This document shows positions 43,392-43,814 of a stretch of DNA of 43,814 nt, piece by piece (the first letter of the stretch is position 1; each line of letters opens with the position of its first letter). The DNA is taken from the IMG/VR virus record IMGVR_UViG_3300020176_000028, positions 1 to 43,814 of that record; one strand, 5' to 3'. The notes below the pieces were generated by a model. That model was not told the DNA's origin, ran no database searches, and saw only the letters and a list, made by a program, of their open reading frames with translations. Origin of the DNA: a virus. The translations under genes were made by a program, and so were the position numbers.

Positions 43392-43814
43392 TTATTTGAT
43401 GTTGTGGAAACTCTCGACTAAGCGCGTGAAGTAGATAAACCGCTCCAGGCCGCTGAACGTCTCTCGGCATGCCACACTGAACAGGTCAGCTATCTTTTCT
43501 TCTGTCAGCGGCTGCTGCGCTGGCTGCTGGTGGGCGCTACGTGGCCTCCCGCAGTGCGGACACCTGGCAATCCACAGTTCAATGCCAATACACAGTGCGT
43601 CGCAATCATGTTTCCACGCCACAGGCTCGGCCTGCTGCTCGGCCTCAATCCGCTTCGCCGCATCCATTTCCGCCCGGCCGGCATACTCGCTGCCGCAGGT
43701 GTCACAGATGCGGGTGACGGAAATGCGGGCCTTGCCTTCGCCGCAGCAGGCGCAGGGCTTGGTGTCGGCCTCAAGGGCTTGGCGCAGGGCTTTGATAGCC
43801 GCAGCGTTGTTCGG
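43392..43814 (-). CDS. C-terminal part of a zinc-binding phage protein, cut by the edge
   Basis: A frame of 140 residues enters from the right edge. It begins with Ala-Ile-Lys-Ala-Leu-Arg-Gln-Ala-Leu-Glu-Ala, then has two Cys-X2-Cys pairs (Cys-Ala-Cys-Cys and Cys-Asp-Thr-Cys), a further Cys-Pro-His-Cys-Gly-Arg-Pro, and a helical tail. Its N-terminus is missing and is probably the fragment at 1-67. It would be the last gene of the leftward operon, since a minus-strand terminator follows. The zinc sites suggest nucleic-acid binding. Function unknown. Confidence 0.75.
   Translation of the reverse strand, partial: PNNAAAIKALRQALEADTKPCACCGEGKARISVTRICDTCGSEYAGRAEMDAAKRIEAEQQAEPVAWKHDCDALCIGIELWIARCPHCGRPRSAHQQPAQQPLTEEKIADLFSVACRETFSGLERFIYFTRLVESFHNIK

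Noticed and set aside
1-43814. tRNA genes, CRISPR arrays, insertion sequences and attachment sites
   Set aside because: None was seen by eye on either strand: no cloverleaf with anticodon arm, no spaced repeats, no transposase or integrase. A tool scan could still find a degenerate case.

Overview
The window reads as an essentially complete genome of a tailed dsDNA phage with a siphovirus-like, non-contractile tail (about 43.8 kb, high GC). The host is probably a Gram-negative proteobacterium, perhaps a betaproteobacterium. That guess rests on base composition, gene style and the many small phage-type proteins; nothing in the sequence names the host. The two window ends look like two parts of one minus-strand gene, so the molecule was probably circular or circularly permuted and was opened inside that gene. 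No integrase, CI-like repressor, tRNA or CRISPR array was seen.

Layout. (1) 1-5267, minus strand: about 20 small, tightly coupled early genes, including a thymidylate synthase, a GNAT acetyltransferase, a zincin-like metallopeptidase and Cys-rich small proteins. They are read from a promoter near 5549-5578 through a long hairpin-rich leader. (2) 5624-7747, plus strand: a YdaS/Cro-like regulator, two small genes and a C5 cytosine methyltransferase with a second long gene overprinted in another frame. (3) 8079-13744, minus strand: a recombination and replication block with a RecA-like ATPase (Sak4 type), an SSB-like protein, a YqaJ exonuclease, a PP2A-like phosphatase, an SF2 helicase and a VRR-NUC nuclease. 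(4) 13879-16432, plus strand: a Cro-like regulator and a primase-polymerase/helicase fusion, followed by an AT-rich, iteron-bearing stretch that is the likely replication origin. (5) 16974-43365, plus strand: terminase, portal, head, connectors, tail, tail spike and lysis genes.

The late region is interrupted by accessory segments: a structured noncoding stretch between terL and the portal, a Bro-N antirepressor segment, and a KilA-N plus small-gene segment between tape measure and tail tip. Each starts with an extended -10-like promoter and a structured 5' RNA, and each ends in a rho-independent terminator. Shortly after each terminator the motif CTCCCTATCATY (or a close variant) lies 5-6 nt before the next structural start codon. 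I read this as a repeated terminator/late-restart cassette that insulates accessory genes from the virion operon.

The strongest candidates for undescribed biology are this restart motif, the terL-portal RNA (19825-20108), a 5' RNA element present in three copies (16885, 32999, 34250), the five-hairpin leader (5319-5441), and a possible small RNA (about 7803-7867) complementary to the ribosome-binding block shared by the leftward genes. All gene names and functions come from reading the protein sequences; no database search was run.
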